A stretch of DNA of 64,000 nucleotides from an uncultured Bacteroidales bacterium. GTDB lineage: Bacteria > Bacteroidota > Bacteroidia > Bacteroidales > Bacteroidaceae. Both the position numbers and the translations under genes were made by a program. The DNA is taken from NCBI GenBank assembly GCA_945833885.1, contig CAMAFY010000004.1, positions 1 to 64,000 on the forward strand, given 5' to 3'. The notes below the pieces were generated by a model that saw only the letters and a list, made by a program, of their open reading frames with translations, was not told the origin of the DNA and did no database searches. This document shows positions 17,092-26,928 of this stretch, in pieces; position 1 is the first letter of the stretch; each line of letters begins with the position of its first letter.

Positions 17092-19647
17092 ATGTCTCAA
17101 CACAATTACCAAGGACTTTCCGCTGATGAAGTCGTTGCCAGCCGTCAAAAGTATGGCGAAAACATACTCACGCCCCCCGAAAAAGAGTCAATCTGGCTGA
17201 AACTCGGTCGGAAGTTTGCGGAGCCATTAGTGGTTGTACTCATGGTGGCAGGACTCCTAAGCATTGGCATTGCTGTATATAACTTTTGCAGCAATACCCA
17301 ACATCATGGAGATTACAGTGTTTTCTTCGAGCCTGTGGGCATCTTCATTGCCATACTTTTGGCTACAACCATATCGTTTTATTTCGAACAGAAGGCGGAT
17401 AAGGAGTTCTCCATTCTCAATCAAGTGAATGACGAAGAGCCCGTGATGGTCATCCGCGAAGGCAACACTTATGAGATTCCAAAGCGCGAAGTTGTCGTAG
17501 GAGATATCCTGATTCTATCAACAGGACAGGAGGTTCCGGCCGACGCATGCCTGTTGGAAGCCGTCTCTTTGTGCGTGGATGAGTCATCACTTACCGGTGA
17601 ACCTTTGTGCATGAAGGGTGTAAATGTAGAAGATGCTGAGGAAGGTCTGACCTATCCTGCGAATCATGTGATGAGAGGGACAAAGGTTATGGAAGGACAT
17701 GCCGTTGCTGAAGTGTTTGCTGTTGGGCATGCTACGGAAAATGGTAAGGTCTTTGTGGCGGCACAAATCGACAATCAGGTAAAGACACCTTTGGATGAAC
17801 AGTTGGAAGGACTTGCAAAACGGATCACGAAGTTCTCGTATCTTATTGCTGTTGTGCTGGTTGTAGGGCGTTTGCTTTACCTTTTTATGAGCCAGAATCC
17901 CCTTGGTTTTTGGGAAGTCGCGCAATACGCTTTGGAGTCGGTTATGCTGGCAGTTGCCCTTATTGTCTGTGCTGTGCCGGAGGGTTTGCCGATGGCTGTT
18001 AGTCTTTGTCTTGCATTGTCGATGCGCAAAATGCTGAAGACCAACAATCTTGTACGGAAACTCCATGCTTGTGAAACCATGGGAGCAACGACAGTGATCT
18101 GTACGGACAAGACCGGAACTCTGACCCAGAACCGTATGCAGGTGGCACATACCGAGTTCCTTGACAATGCTTTGGACGGTTTTCCTGCTGAAAAAGTCAG
18201 GGAAATGGTCTATGAAGGCATCGCACTTAACTCAACCGCACAACTTGATTTCAGCGGTTCCGAGCCGCATCCTTTGGGAAATCCTACGGAGGGTGCCCTT
18301 TTGTTGTGGCTATACAAGGAAGGTCAGGACTACCGTAGCCTGCGTTCCAGTGCCGAGATTCTGGAAGAAACGCCTTTTACTACGGAACGGAAATTCATGG
18401 ACACAACAGTACGTTCCCACGTTCTCGGGAATCGCATTGTGAAATATATGAAAGGTGCTCCGGAAGTGGTGTTAGGGAAATGCGAGAATACAAAGGATTT
18501 CAAGGAATCGGTCGAACGGACGTTGTTGGAATACCAGCGTCAGGCCATGAGAACCTTGGGATTTGCCTGCGCCATCGATGGCGGTCCATTGCAGTTCCTC
18601 GGTATTGCTGCAATTACAGACCCGGTTCGCGCAGAGGTTCCTCAGGCCATTGAGGAATGTCATCGCGCAGGAATCCGGGTAATCATCGTTACAGGCGACA
18701 CTTATGCCACGGCTGCGGAAATCGGACGTCAGATAGGTGTCACCGAAGATGCGGACATTGTATCGCGCGCAAAGCCGATGGACAAAAAGAACCTTGTGGA
18801 AAAATTGCAGAAACAAGGGGAAGTCGTGGCTGTGACAGGCGATGGTACGAATGATGCTCCAGCATTGAAGTCGGCACATGTCGGACTTTCCATGGGCGAT
18901 GGAACAAGTGTTGCCAAGGAAGCCTCGGACATTACGATTCTCGACAACTCGTTTGTCTCCATCACTCGTGCGGTGATGTGGGGACGTTCCCTGTACCGTA
19001 ATATCCAGCGTTTCGTACTTTTCCAGATGACAGTCTGTGTCGTGGCTTGCATAGTGGTGCTTGTGGGCGCTTTCACCGGCACGGATTCACCATTGACCGT
19101 TACGCAAATGCTGTGGGTTAATCTGATTATGGACACTTTTGCTGCCATGGCTTTAGCGTCATTGCCGCCCAACAAAAGCGTGATGAACGATGCTCCGCGA
19201 CCGCGAAACGCATTCATCATCAGTCGCAGTATGGGCTGCCATATCATTTTTGTCGGTGTTTGCTTTGCCGTTTTTCTGCTGGTATTGCTTGAAGTCCTTG
19301 AAAGTGGTGTGCTCAATGACGTTTTAGGGAGCATCTATAGTCAGAATGGCGCCCTCACAAAAGAGGGACATAGTTTCTTTTTCACCACATTCGTATTCCT
19401 GCAGTTCTGGAATCTTTTCAATGCAGCCGGTTTCCTGTCTACCGAAAGTACGCTTGCTCTTTTCCGCACACGCGGTTTTATGCTCATTGCCAGCGCCATC
19501 GTTATCGGTCAAATCCTCATCATCAATTTCGGTGGTGCCATGTTCAACGTGACATCGCTGAGCGTTATTGAGTGGGTTTCTATCGTTGTCGCTACTTCAT
19601 CCGTCATGCTTTTCGGAGAAATCAAACGTCTCCTTTGCAGACATTAA
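17092..19647 (+). CDS. Calcium-type P-type ATPase (PMCA-like)
   Basis: This 851-residue P2-type ATPase pumps cations across the inner membrane using ATP. The phosphorylation motif CTDKTGTLT has its aspartate at residue 339. It is preceded by the transmembrane-4 motif CAVPEGLPMAV, which is diagnostic of calcium pumps of the PMCA/SERCA type. The TGES-equivalent SSLTGEP and the hinge GDGTNDAPAL are present. About ten hydrophobic segments are expected, with the last six in the C-terminal third. Calcium export is the likely role, but manganese or other cations cannot be excluded. It appears monocistronic. Confidence 0.9.
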   Translation: MSQHNYQGLSADEVVASRQKYGENILTPPEKESIWLKLGRKFAEPLVVVLMVAGLLSIGIAVYNFCSNTQHHGDYSVFFEPVGIFIAILLATTISFYFEQKADKEFSILNQVNDEEPVMVIREGNTYEIPKREVVVGDILILSTGQEVPADACLLEAVSLCVDESSLTGEPLCMKGVNVEDAEEGLTYPANHVMRGTKVMEGHAVAEVFAVGHATENGKVFVAAQIDNQVKTPLDEQLEGLAKRITKFSYLIAVVLVVGRLLYLFMSQNPLGFWEVAQYALESVMLAVALIVCAVPEGLPMAVSLCLALSMRKMLKTNNLVRKLHACETMGATTVICTDKTGTLTQNRMQVAHTEFLDNALDGFPAEKVREMVYEGIALNSTAQLDFSGSEPHPLGNPTEGALLLWLYKEGQDYRSLRSSAEILEETPFTTERKFMDTTVRSHVLGNRIVKYMKGAPEVVLGKCENTKDFKESVERTLLEYQRQAMRTLGFACAIDGGPLQFLGIAAITDPVRAEVPQAIEECHRAGIRVIIVTGDTYATAAEIGRQIGVTEDADIVSRAKPMDKKNLVEKLQKQGEVVAVTGDGTNDAPALKSAHVGLSMGDGTSVAKEASDITILDNSFVSITRAVMWGRSLYRNIQRFVLFQMTVCVVACIVVLVGAFTGTDSPLTVTQMLWVNLIMDTFAAMALASLPPNKSVMNDAPRPRNAFIISRSMGCHIIFVGVCFAVFLLVLLEVLESGVLNDVLGSIYSQNGALTKEGHSFFFTTFVFLQFWNLFNAAGFLSTESTLALFRTRGFMLIASAIVIGQILIINFGGAMFNVTSLSVIEWVSIVVATSSVMLFGEIKRLLCRH

Positions 19648-19760
19648 TCGGCATGTTCAAGCCGGATTACTCATGCCCCCTGCTGGTCTGCCAATATCCA
19701 AAGAATCGGAATATCGTATTTTCAGGGAATTTACTTGAGAAATGCCAATAAAGTATACAA

Positions 19761-20714
19761 ATGGTTTCTGTAATCATCCCGGTATATAACCGTCAAAACA
19801 CCTTAGAGCGCCTATTCGCCTCATTGCGGTTGGTAACCTTCCGTCCTGTGGAGTTCATCTTTGTGGACAACAACAGTACGGATTCCAGCCGGAGTCTTTG
19901 CGAGGCTTTCTGCAAAGAACTTATGGCAGAGGTGGACGATGTGGAGACGTTGCATGCGGTCACTGTGGACTGTCTTACGCCGGGAGCCTGTGCCGCACGC
20001 AATGTCGGATTATCGAAAGCCCGGGGAGAATTCTGTTGTTTCTTTGACAGCGACGACGAATTTGCCGCAGATTTCATCACTTCCATGGTGAACAGCATTG
20101 GCGATGCCGATGTCTGTCTGACACGCACGAGAATGATTATGCCGGATGGCCGTGAACGCATACGCGAAGGATGGCCAAATCCTACCATTTCCGAGCATTT
20201 GTTGGCACAGAATGTCAGCACACAGAGTTTTATTGCTCGGACTTCCTATGTCCGCGCCATTGGTGGTTGGGCCGATCTTCCTATATGGCAGGACTATGAG
20301 TTCGGAGTTCGTTTGCTCTCCGGTCAGTATCGTCTGGTTAGGGAAGGCTGTGTTCTCGACGCCCGTCCCCCGCGTTTGGCATGGAATCCTGGAATTTGGC
20401 ACCGCATTTATCAACATCCTGACAGCATAACCGGCGGAAGTTTCGGTGAACGTGCAGAACGTATCAGCCTTGCTTTCGACATAATCCGTAATGAAACGTT
20501 GTCGCTCTGTGACAAACGTTCGACTTTAGCCCTGGAATATCGGGTGGCCATTGTCCGGGGGCACATGCGTGCAGAGGGGAAAAGCGTTGAGGCGCGCCTC
20601 CTTCCATTGAACAACCACCTGCTTTCCTGCCGCATATTGGAGAAATATGTTGCCTGTCATGGTCGTGGAGCATGGCGATTTGCCTTGTTGCTGCTGAAAC
20701 TACATCGTTTATAA
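19761..20714 (+). CDS. Family 2 glycosyltransferase
   Basis: A 317-residue cytoplasmic protein with a GT-A fold start: MVSVIIPVYNRQNTLERL, then FIFVDNNSTDSS, and the metal-binding DSDD (CCFFDSDDEF) near residue 97. These are hallmarks of GT2 enzymes that transfer a sugar from a nucleotide-sugar donor, usually for polysaccharide or glycolipid synthesis. IWQDYEFGVRLL may be the ED/ExE-type acceptor-site motif. Donor and acceptor are unknown. No other polysaccharide gene is adjacent, so it is not part of a visible cluster. Confidence 0.85.
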   Translation: MVSVIIPVYNRQNTLERLFASLRLVTFRPVEFIFVDNNSTDSSRSLCEAFCKELMAEVDDVETLHAVTVDCLTPGACAARNVGLSKARGEFCCFFDSDDEFAADFITSMVNSIGDADVCLTRTRMIMPDGRERIREGWPNPTISEHLLAQNVSTQSFIARTSYVRAIGGWADLPIWQDYEFGVRLLSGQYRLVREGCVLDARPPRLAWNPGIWHRIYQHPDSITGGSFGERAERISLAFDIIRNETLSLCDKRSTLALEYRVAIVRGHMRAEGKSVEARLLPLNNHLLSCRILEKYVACHGRGAWRFALLLLKLHRL

Positions 20715-20914
20715 TACAATCTTTTTTAATCATCTACGGCACTGATTCGTGTAGACATCGGAATGATTCAATGAGTTGATTGGTGTATTTTGTATCTGTT
20801 GACATCTTTTCATTGATGTATAAACGTGAATGGTGGATGACAAATATTGATGTTTTGTCGAACAAATAAAATTGTAAACTCTAAGGTTTGCAAAGTTAAT
20901 TCTTGACGAAAACG

Positions 20915-20957
20915 AAACTGCCCGGTTATGAGCATGGTTCTCATAACCGGGCAGTTT
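20915..20957 (-). terminator. Hairpin terminator after the CotH gene
   Basis: An 18-bp perfect inverted repeat (arms around AACTGCCCGGTTATGAG) with a 7-nt loop lies 47 bp past the minus-strand CotH stop codon. Flanking A and T runs would allow function in both directions. Confidence 0.82.
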
Positions 20958-21003
20958 TAGCGTTTTAAGCCGGGGATGCTGCGGTGTAGCGGTTGAAACG
21001 CTG

Positions 21004-23031
21004 TTAACGCACGAGTTTGACACTCCGAAGTCTGTTGCCAACCTTCCATACCACGATATAGTTTCCGGATGGTGTCTGGCTCATATCATAGCCATCTGCT
21101 GCGCGGAAAGCGGCGATTTTTTGTCCGTTAGCGGTGTATACCGATATGAGGAATTGCAGATTGTCGGGTGTTTCGCTGCCGAAATGAAGAATATGGCTAT
21201 GCGGATTGTAAGCGAGAGCGTATTCTTCGGGTTCCACCTGTGTAATTTGGGTGACAATGTCCTCGGGAAGTTCGTCGGTAGTCTGGAATTTCCACAGACG
21301 ATTGTTGCTGATACTGTTGCGCTCGTCGTTGTTATGACTCAAAATTGATGCGTAATCATCAAAGAGGCCTCCTCCAAGATTTGCCACATGTTGCGTATAA
21401 AGGTTCTGAAGATTGTAGTATCCGGCATTGCCCTGCGGAACAATCGACCACAATTGTCGGAAGTCATTTTCGTCGGGTTGGGAAAGATTGAGGGCAGTCC
21501 CCACATTTGTGGTCGGTCCCACCTCGCCTTCCGTCGGATCATTCAACGCTAAATTGTCGTTACGGTTGATAAGTTGGAAATATTCTCCCACGCTCTTGAC
21601 ATACCATTCCTGTGTTTCGCGGGCATCGGTAACGGTGTATTGAACAATCGTACCATTGTATGTGTCGATCGCCTTTGACGTTCCTGCATTGGTGATCCGG
21701 TAATAATAGTTTTCTGGCACGAAAGGTTGGGTGGGATTGTCGGGAACATCGGGTTCTTCCGGGTCCGTTGGCACCTCGGGAAGCCGATTTTCGAAAGCCG
21801 TTTCCAGCCAATCGGCATGGTCAAGGATGAAGTTCCTCAGGTCATTCACGTATTGATCGTATGAAGAGTAAAGGACAATCTCGTTGTACATCCGGCGATT
21901 GATGCCCCATTTCTCATAGTTCCGTTCCTGGGATTCCTGTAAAAGATTGTCAAGACTGTCGATTTTGTCAATTAAATGTTCCACAATTCCGGCATTGAGG
22001 AGTTCGGAATAGCGTCGGTGGATGAGGCGTGCGAACCATGGGTCTTCCCACATTCTGACCATCCATAATCGGGTCTGTCCGAAACCATTGTCCGCCATCA
22101 GCGTGTTGACTGTCCCTGTTTTACGGTAATCGTTGTTGTAGGCGATATCAAAATCCCACAGGGGTCCCCAGAAAAGTCGCGGGTCTCCCTGGTCTTTATA
22201 GAAGTATGTGCTCCAAAATCCGTCGATGTTTGCCGAAAGTTCCGTGCAGATATACCAGTCGGCAAGCGAAACACTGTCCACCCATTGACGGTATCCCTTT
22301 TCGGCATCAGCAAAGTCGTTGCCCGCCAACACGCTTTCAAATTCCCGGACATACTTGCTGATATATTCGTTTTGTTCCTTGACTATGTCCTCTTCGTCGG
22401 GATAATGAATGCGGATGGGCACGTTATACTGATAGGTCGTAAAGCAGTTTCCGTCGTTAAAACCGTCAACTTCGAGCAAATATCCCCCGGAAATGTCCGA
22501 AGTGTCAGCCAATGGGAGGTCCTGCTCTGTGATGTTTACGCGATGGGGACGCACTTCCACCTGGTCGCTTATCTGATAATTTCCCAGGAAATCGCCGTTG
22601 AGTACGAGGTCGACAAACTTGGCTGCGGGGTTGAACTTCAAGGTTGTGAACTCACCCATGAGGGAAGTTACGGCATTTCTCATGAGACTTTTGTCGGCGG
22701 CATTGGCAAGCAGGGTCCAACTGCGCGCCTTTGCGTAGCCCTTACCTAAGAACTTTTCCTTGTTTTTGAACTTGATCCGATAGGGTTTCTTTGGAAGGCC
22801 CCACGTGGAGTTCCCTCTTCCGCGAATCTGCAACGAATCATAGGTGATGACATTGTCGTCCTCGTCAACGTAGTTCATCGTTGCATAGACATAGTTGTTC
22901 TTGTCTGTTATACCAACATTGTTGAACGTGTTGATATAGATTGTGGGCAAATTGGTCAGACGTACAAAGTCTTCGGCTATCATGTTCTGTGTGAACAGCA
23001 GGAAGAATGCGAGAAATAGAGTCCGAATCAT
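21004..23031 (-). CDS. CotH-kinase-family secreted protein with ricin-like and C-terminal sorting regions
   Basis: A 675-residue exported protein. A signal peptide ends near residue 19. The CotH-like region follows (about 25-430), with QIRGRGNSTWGLPKKPYRIKF, DLVLNGDFLGNYQISDQ and LFWGPLWDFDIAYNN; the last two match the CotH kinase active-site phrases GxxxGxY and WDxDxA. A proline-rich linker (PTDPEEPDVPDNPTQP) leads to a ricin-type lectin-like stretch, then a C-terminal beta domain ending GNYIVVWKVGNRLRSVKLVR. That ending resembles type A sorting tails of the type IX secretion system. CotH homologs phosphorylate proteins in spore coats; the substrate here is unknown. Confidence 0.78.
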   Translation of the reverse strand: MIRTLFLAFFLLFTQNMIAEDFVRLTNLPTIYINTFNNVGITDKNNYVYATMNYVDEDDNVITYDSLQIRGRGNSTWGLPKKPYRIKFKNKEKFLGKGYAKARSWTLLANAADKSLMRNAVTSLMGEFTTLKFNPAAKFVDLVLNGDFLGNYQISDQVEVRPHRVNITEQDLPLADTSDISGGYLLEVDGFNDGNCFTTYQYNVPIRIHYPDEEDIVKEQNEYISKYVREFESVLAGNDFADAEKGYRQWVDSVSLADWYICTELSANIDGFWSTYFYKDQGDPRLFWGPLWDFDIAYNNDYRKTGTVNTLMADNGFGQTRLWMVRMWEDPWFARLIHRRYSELLNAGIVEHLIDKIDSLDNLLQESQERNYEKWGINRRMYNEIVLYSSYDQYVNDLRNFILDHADWLETAFENRLPEVPTDPEEPDVPDNPTQPFVPENYYYRITNAGTSKAIDTYNGTIVQYTVTDARETQEWYVKSVGEYFQLINRNDNLALNDPTEGEVGPTTNVGTALNLSQPDENDFRQLWSIVPQGNAGYYNLQNLYTQHVANLGGGLFDDYASILSHNNDERNSISNNRLWKFQTTDELPEDIVTQITQVEPEEYALAYNPHSHILHFGSETPDNLQFLISVYTANGQKIAAFRAADGYDMSQTPSGNYIVVWKVGNRLRSVKLVR

Positions 23032-23525
23032 GGGATGTTAATGGTTTAGGTCAAGGCTACAAAGGTTGGGAAACGAGGGAATAGGCGAACGTTGCTTTCA
23101 GAAATACGCTGGGATTGCAGGCGCTTTAAGCGAAATTCTTGTCTGTCAGAAGGTTGCATCCCCATAATTTTCGGGGAAAACGGAAAAGGCATACAAACAG
23201 GTATTCCCTTTTTTTCATGGCAAAAATAAGAATTCTATTTTGAAAACGACGCCATTTTGGGTGATATAATGTGCAAGGATTTAATGGAATATGACATTTC
23301 TGCATTATAAAGCCACAAAGGAAGCGTTTTCTCATGCTGTCCTGACAGCAGTTTCTTTCCGGTAATCCTGATTTCAAGTATCGCCTCTTTTCCCTAAAAC
23401 CATAGTTGTGGTAAGACAGGAACCAATAATGTCGGATATGACTTCTCATGCGATTTGCTTATATTCTCTGATGGGAGATGCTATGTGTTTCGAAGGATTC
23501 CCATTAACATTCCACAAACTGTTTT
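23032..23525. other. Intergenic sequence left of array D
   Basis: Part of a 1070-bp gap between the divergent CotH and gpsA genes. No credible coding region was found. Weak 22-bp periodic sequence may begin near 23482. Confidence 0.35.
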
Positions 23526-23635
23526 GTAAACATCAAAACAATGGCTTGGAAACATTGGAACTTTCGATTGAAAACAACGGAACTTTCCGTATCAAACATC
23601 CGCACTTTTCCCAACGTTTTGCCGTACTTTCTCGA
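23526..23635. repeat. 22-bp tandem array D (5 units)
   Basis: Units start at 23526, 23548, 23570, 23592 and 23614. Units two to five carry ACATTGGAACTTTC, ACAACGGAACTTTCC, ACATCCGCACTTTTC and TTGCCGTACTTTC respectively. It lies in the longest intergenic gap of the window, between divergent genes. Confidence 0.75.
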
Positions 23636-23973
23636 CATTTTTATAAAGCACTGTAATTCAACGTGTTGGAAAATAGAAAGGAAAACGTGATACGAAAATG
23701 AACGGACGAGGATTCTGTGTCGCAAAAACATTTGCTCTTCGACTAAAGCGATGTCGAATTCCGCTCGGACAAAATAGGAACCTGTTAGAATATATCGTCG
23801 CTGAATTACGCAGAAAATCGGTATGCTGCCGAAAAAAATCGGGAAGCCTTGTTTTCATCTTGCAAATCTATACTCTTACATTTGCGCCATCGAAAAAGAA
23901 CAAGATGCGGTATAAACGTTACATAAAAAGGCAAAAAAAGAGGGTAGATATGGCGTATATTTTACGAAATGAT

Positions 23974-23981
23974 TAAATTTG
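23974..23981 (+). promoter_or_regulatory. -7 box upstream of gpsA
   Basis: TAAATTTG followed by C lies 120 bp before gpsA. No TTTG -33 is seen at the right distance. The 340 bp between array D and this box show no gene. Confidence 0.45.
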
Positions 23982-24101
23982 CAGCGAAAAACCGCAAGAT
24001 TCGGCATATAAATTTGACGTGCAACAAAACGATTGTCTGGGAGAAAAACGTCTCGTTTCTCTGCCGTTTGCGAGTAAAACACACCTTTTCACCGTAGCAT
24101 T

Positions 24102-25157
24102 ATGTCATTTCTCAGAAGAATTAGTCGGATTTTCCGCGGTACACCTGCGCCGCGAATCCCTACAAGTTTCCCAGGAAGCATTGCCATTATTGGAAGTGGT
24201 TCGTGGGCAACTGCCATAGCAAAGATTGTTTTGGAGAGCGAACAACGCATCGGTTGGTACTTCCGTAGCCAGAGTAGTGTCGAGGAATTCAAGCGACTTG
24301 GCCATAATCCCAAATACCTTACAGACGTGGTTTTTGACACAAGCCGCATAGATTTCTATACCGACATCGACGCAATAGTTCATGAGCACGACACATTGAT
24401 ATTCATTACGCCGTCGGCTTTCCTGAAATCACAACTGAAATCGCTGAGTGTTCCCCTATATACCAAGTTCATCGTCACGGCCATCAAGGGAATTATTCCC
24501 GATGAGAACATGGTTTGTACGGAATATTTCCGCAAGGAATACGGTGTTCCCGAGCGCAATCTGCTCGTTATCGGCGGTCCGAGTCATGCAGAAGAGATTG
24601 CCCTTGGCCGTCTCACTTACCTTACAATAGGGTGTACGAGCATGGATCGCGCCACGATTTTCGCCCATCGCCTCCGCAATGATTATGTGCGAATCACAAC
24701 ATCGCAGGACGTTATAGGCATTGAATATGCCGCAGTCCTCAAAAACATTTACGCCATTGCTGCGGGAATTTGCCTTGGACTTCGCTATGGCGACAACTTC
24801 TTGAGCGTGCTTATTTCCAACGCCATGCAGGAAATGCAGCGTTGCCTGACAACAATCCATCCTACCGACCGTTGCATTGTGGGTAGCGCATATCTCGGAG
24901 ATTTACTCGTGACTGGCTATAGCAATTTCTCACGTAACCGTGTTTTCGGACAGATGGTTGGGCGTGGTTATAGCGTAAGGTCGGCACAAATGGAGATGAA
25001 CATGATAGCAGAAGGCTATTTTGGCGTGAAATGCATGTCGGAAATCAACAAACGTTATCAGGTGGAAATGCCGATTCTCGACGCTGTTTACAACATTCTC
25101 TATCACAATGCTTCGCCCAGAAGTGAGATAAAGTCCCTTTCTGCGAAGTTGAAATAA
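24102..25157 (+). CDS. gpsA: Glycerol-3-phosphate dehydrogenase (NAD(P)+)
   Basis: Reduces dihydroxyacetone phosphate to sn-glycerol 3-phosphate, the backbone for phospholipids. The 351-residue protein has a Rossmann motif IAIIGSGSWATAIAK at residues 27-41, then ITPSAFLKSQL, the substrate-site TAIKGI, IGGPSHAEEI and a conserved lysine in EYAAVLKNIYAIAAGI. The first 25 residues are a basic extension that includes FLRRISRIFRG. A long two-armed hairpin separates it from the opposing gene. Confidence 0.93.
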   Translation: MSFLRRISRIFRGTPAPRIPTSFPGSIAIIGSGSWATAIAKIVLESEQRIGWYFRSQSSVEEFKRLGHNPKYLTDVVFDTSRIDFYTDIDAIVHEHDTLIFITPSAFLKSQLKSLSVPLYTKFIVTAIKGIIPDENMVCTEYFRKEYGVPERNLLVIGGPSHAEEIALGRLTYLTIGCTSMDRATIFAHRLRNDYVRITTSQDVIGIEYAAVLKNIYAIAAGICLGLRYGDNFLSVLISNAMQEMQRCLTTIHPTDRCIVGSAYLGDLLVTGYSNFSRNRVFGQMVGRGYSVRSAQMEMNMIAEGYFGVKCMSEINKRYQVEMPILDAVYNILYHNASPRSEIKSLSAKLK

Positions 25158-25228
25158 GGGAAAGTCCCCTGCACGTAGAGGGATTTCTCCATAATAAGGC
25201 CGAAGATGGTAGGCAGGTAACCCAAAGA

Positions 25229-25296
25229 AAAACAGTGGATTCCACGGATTTGATACGCTTTTACGGCGTCAAATCATGGTGGAATCCACTGTTTTT
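25229..25296. terminator. Long bidirectional hairpin terminator
   Basis: AAAACAGTGGATTCCA pairs with TGGAATCCACTGTTTT. Inside these arms GGATTTGATACGC pairs imperfectly with GGCGTCAAATC around a small loop. It lies between the convergent gpsA and the 454-residue gene, with A and T runs on both flanks. Confidence 0.85.
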
Positions 25297-25357
25297 TGTG
25301 TCCGAAAGATTTGAGAAAAGGATATTCCGTGACAGGTTTTATACCTGGGATGTACGT

Positions 25358-26722
25358 TTATTTGTAACGCCAAATGCCGCGTGCCACATTTTTTATGCGA
25401 GGGAAACGGCGGTGAGTCTTGGTGAAATTCAGGGATTTCGGCGCTTCTGTATAGAGGATTTCGTAGCGTTTTGCTATCTCAGATGTGGTAATCGGACCTT
25501 TGGCATCGTAGACAATGCGTGCAATCCGCACCATTTCTGAGGTGAGAAGTTCGGCGGAAAGACGAAAACCGCGCGTGTCTTCCTCAATCCATTGATGGTG
25601 ATAGAGAAGATGATGCAGGAAAACGCCATGGACAATTCGGACATCGGACCGGAAATGACGTGAGGTTATGGGTGACATCTCCTGAATCTGTTTTTTCAAA
25701 GTCTTTTCTTTGCATCCCATAACACGGTTTTGAAGCACCGAAATCAGGCACTTTAATGTATGGCGACAACGTTGAACCTCTCCCAATGGTACAATGTAGT
25801 CCTCTGTCCAAATGGTATCGGCTGATGAACGTTGCAGCACGGTCAATCCAAGAGTGTGGAGGAAACGTTCCGGACGAATTGTGGTCAGGACATCGAGTGA
25901 CGCGGAAGAGGCATAACGGAGTGCGTCAATCAAGGGGGCGATACGCCGTAACATGGATTGCGACAAGCGTACACCGTGAATGGTATCACCACGGAAAAGA
26001 GGTCGTAGGAATCGATGATTGAGGAGGTAACGCCAGGAAATTTCCGATAGTGTGTCGGAATCTCCGCTTGAACCCTCCGTAGCAGGTGGAGCAAAAGTCA
26101 TTACCTCACCTTTAATAAAATAGGATTTCAGAAATTTTGCTTCCGGCCAACGCTTTTCCAATACCCGTAAAACACCTAAAATGCAGCGTTCAAGCAGGAT
26201 GATATCATTGTCTGCCGACTGCTTTTCTTTGGCTTTCCCTAAAAGCAAGGGCGATGGGGCAGGGTATGTTTCATTGACTTCGGCCACGGCAGGCGCCTCT
26301 ACAGGTGTGGCAATCTGTGGTGAAGTCGTCCAGATGTTTCCGAAAAAATCGTCGCTTTCGCTGATGTCTTCCTGCAAATCGTCAGGAAAAACATAAGACC
26401 GCATCTCGTCTTTCCATTTCTGAACAATGTCTTCCGGATGCAGCAACACCTCATTCCGCATCCGTTGTACCACATCCACGAACAACGGTCCTGCGCCTTT
26501 CCATTGTAGAATTTCCTCTTCGGAGAGCGCAATCATCTGCATAACGCTTGTCAATCCTCTCGCTTGGAGGCTTGCAATAACCTTACGTCGTTCGGCATCT
26601 GTGGCGAGAATGGCGACGTCGGTCTCGCGCAACATCTCCACAATATGCGCAGCCTGTATCTCGCTACGTCCGTTTTCAAAGTAATAAAAGTCCGGAAAAA
26701 GAGATTCTTTGCTCGTAATCAT
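25358..26722 (-). CDS. Unrecognised protein with alpha-CTD-like and C-terminal winged-helix-like regions
   Basis: A 454-residue soluble protein I do not recognise. Residues about 28-95 (ILATDAERRKVIASLQARG, then LSEEEILQWKGAGPLFVDVVQRMR) look like the helix-hairpin-helix repeats of the RNA polymerase alpha C-terminal domain. A low-complexity linker rich in A, P and E spans about 130-165. The C-terminal 70 residues (GPITTSEIAKRYEILY, then KNVARGIWRYK) resemble a HARE- or delta-type winged helix. Arginine and histidine are frequent in the middle. A role with RNA polymerase or DNA is plausible but inferred. It is divergent from the AICAR transformylase gene across a palindrome. Confidence 0.6.
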   Translation of the reverse strand: MITSKESLFPDFYYFENGRSEIQAAHIVEMLRETDVAILATDAERRKVIASLQARGLTSVMQMIALSEEEILQWKGAGPLFVDVVQRMRNEVLLHPEDIVQKWKDEMRSYVFPDDLQEDISESDDFFGNIWTTSPQIATPVEAPAVAEVNETYPAPSPLLLGKAKEKQSADNDIILLERCILGVLRVLEKRWPEAKFLKSYFIKGEVMTFAPPATEGSSGDSDTLSEISWRYLLNHRFLRPLFRGDTIHGVRLSQSMLRRIAPLIDALRYASSASLDVLTTIRPERFLHTLGLTVLQRSSADTIWTEDYIVPLGEVQRCRHTLKCLISVLQNRVMGCKEKTLKKQIQEMSPITSRHFRSDVRIVHGVFLHHLLYHHQWIEEDTRGFRLSAELLTSEMVRIARIVYDAKGPITTSEIAKRYEILYTEAPKSLNFTKTHRRFPRIKNVARGIWRYK

Positions 26723-26816
26723 GACAAGGAAATAGGGTAAAAGAAAAGGGTGGAATCTGCTACTTTTCTAACAAAAGAATAGGCTTTGAGGGTTGTCGAA
26801 ATGGCAGTAGATGTCG

Positions 26817-26896
26817 CAAATATACAATAAAATCTTTTGGAAATCCAAGATTGATTGCGATAATCTTGGATTTCACGCGTAAAATCCTTTCCTTTG
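26817..26896. promoter_or_regulatory. Divergent promoters embedded in a palindrome
   Basis: A 13-bp stem (26840-26852 with 26862-26874, arms AAATCCAAGATT and AATCTTGGATTT) has a 9-nt spacer. Each arm carries TTGG in opposite orientation. The left-pointing TTGG is about 20 bp from TATATTTG (26824-26817, minus strand). The right-pointing TTGG is 19 bp from TTCCTTTG (26889-26896). So both -33 elements lie in a symmetric site, a likely place for a dimeric regulator. Confidence 0.6.
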
Positions 26897-26928
26897 CACA
26901 TAAATATAATCAAACAAACTCTTTCGAT

